Shown piece by piece: positions 24,037 to 25,065 of a DNA stretch of 25,065 bases; position 1 is the stretch's first letter, and every line of letters starts with the position of its first letter. The translations under genes and the position numbers were made by a program. The stretch spans positions 1 through 25,065 of the forward strand of contig JAEWYG010000072.1 in assembly GCA_023395755.1 (NCBI GenBank), written 5' to 3'. Under the pieces are notes generated by a model. The model saw only the letters and a list, made by a program, of their open reading frames with translations, made no database searches and was not told where the DNA came from. This stretch comes from Actinomycetes bacterium. GTDB lineage: Bacteria; Actinomycetota; Coriobacteriia; Coriobacteriales; Eggerthellaceae.

Positions 24037-25065
24037 CTAATTTGTTGTCCGTGCTTCAATTTTGATGCGCGCCGGTTCGGGTGTGACTTTTCCTTTTTTG
24101 CCGACAGCACGTGCAAGCAACTGGTAGTGTCCAGCATGTGGTGGTGTGAAGGAAAAAGACCAGTTCACATTGCGATCGGGGTCGGCGTTCGGTGTTTGGT
24201 AAGAAGTCCAGGTATTGCCATTATCGCAGGAGAACTGCATGGCTTCTATTGCCGCATCAAAGTCTTGTGCATATCCCTTGATGACGAGTGTCTGTCCAAC
24301 CGTAGCAACTAAGGTGCCGATCATCGCTCGGCACTCCCCGCTGTTACTCCCACATTCGGTAGGTTCGTCTGGTTTGGTGCTCCCGGCGCGGGGGGTGACG
24401 TCGTTTCGTGGGTTATTTCTATGGACACAACATCGCGTATGAACGCTCGGGCTGAGGTGGATCCCAGCCAGAGTTGGTTGCTGCATCCGATGGCGCTGCT
24501 TGTGTCCTCTCCGTTGATTGTCGATACGATAATACTGTAGCGTTGGGTGACGTATGAGAGCGGTAGTGTTATCTGGTAACCATCGCGCGAGGTGAATGTA
24601 ATGGCATTTGCCTCGGGTGCTGGGTTTGCTTCGCGGATGAGCGCGGTAAGCTTGAAGCCCTCAACTGACGCATTTGCACTGGCTAAGCCATCGGCCGGAT
24701 TGCCTCCACAGGTGCAGCCCATTACTTTTTTAGCAGGTGCTTTGTCGGCAAATTCGGAAACCGATGCGGTGAGGGCGTGTTCGACATCGCCCGATACCAA
24801 GATGTGAGTGATAGGATCGGTATTGGTTACTTGCGACGCGCCGGTGATATCATTTTGGTTTGGTGCGCTACAGAGATAGTTTGAGGTACGGTACAGTTGT
24901 TTCTCTAAGGTGGAGTTATCTGTTTGTACATCTTGGTTCCAAGTAAACGCTCCTTGTATATCTCGAATGATGGTTTGTTGTGCTGTCGCGGTGACGATAG
25001 CGTCGGTAGTGGTTTCATGTCTGGTCGCTGCGTCATTTGTATTGGTACTGGTTGCGCTAGGAGGG
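24037..25065 (-). pseudogene. Sulfite-oxidase-like molybdopterin oxidoreductase, frameshifted and partial
   Basis: On the minus strand an open frame enters from the right edge and runs to the stop at 24321. It includes KVMGCTCGGNPADGLASANA, a family-type Moco-domain stretch, and QLWLGSTSARAFIRDVVSIE. A second frame (usable from about 24400 to 24037) continues with an immunoglobulin-like dimerisation domain: GYAQDFDAAIEAMQFSCDNG, then HYQLLARAVG. Joining them needs a -1 shift between about 24321 and 24395; the six-base C run (minus strand, 24390-24395) is the obvious place. The 5' part is outside the window. Such proteins are typical of Eggerthellaceae, with substrates mostly unknown. Whether it is a real pseudogene or a sequencing artefact cannot be decided here. 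Confidence 0.75.

Overview
The window looks like an anaerobic actinobacterium of the Coriobacteriia, family Eggerthellaceae. The inference rests on several membrane-bound LuxR-type regulators, Tat-exported flavin and molybdopterin reductases, an arginine deiminase with an APC-type antiporter, and a roughly balanced GC content. A small asaccharolytic arginine degrader such as Cryptobacterium would fit, but this is a judgement from gene content, not from a database match.

Layout. 1-2217 (minus): arginine deiminase arcA followed by a basic amino-acid antiporter that runs off the left edge. 2559-3521 (plus): a membrane LuxR regulator divergent from arcA. 3561-5303 (minus): a Tat-exported fumarate-reductase-like flavoprotein, divergent from a second membrane LuxR gene (5681-7140) that is split by a -1 frameshift at an A6 run. 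7449-8699 (plus): an Nramp-type metal transporter with an altered metal site. 8700-9080: terminator, a LuxR relic and a hairpin. 9081-10997 (minus): an MFS transporter and a Crp/Fnr-type regulator, divergent from a DMSO-reductase-like three-gene operon (11222-15158). A 28-bp palindrome lies between the two units.

15338-20863 (minus) is a six-gene unit read as pxpB, pxpC, accB, accC, a DUF1445 gene and pxpA. It encodes 5-oxoprolinase subunits together with a biotin carrier and a biotin carboxylase. A TauE/SafE-type permease (21003-21716) diverges from it. 21906-23990 (plus) carries a MarR-like regulator with a cysteine-rich tail, a universal stress protein and a MerR regulator. 24037-25065 (minus) is the C-terminal part of a sulfite-oxidase-like molybdoprotein, also broken by a -1 frameshift, running off the right edge.

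Together the genes describe an anaerobe that gains energy from arginine, reduces external acceptors through exported flavo- and molybdoenzymes, and recycles pyroglutamate. The least explained parts are the biotin-linked 5-oxoprolinase operon, the two -1 frameshifts at six-base homopolymers, and the long palindromes at divergent promoters. No tRNA, rRNA, CRISPR array or insertion sequence was found.
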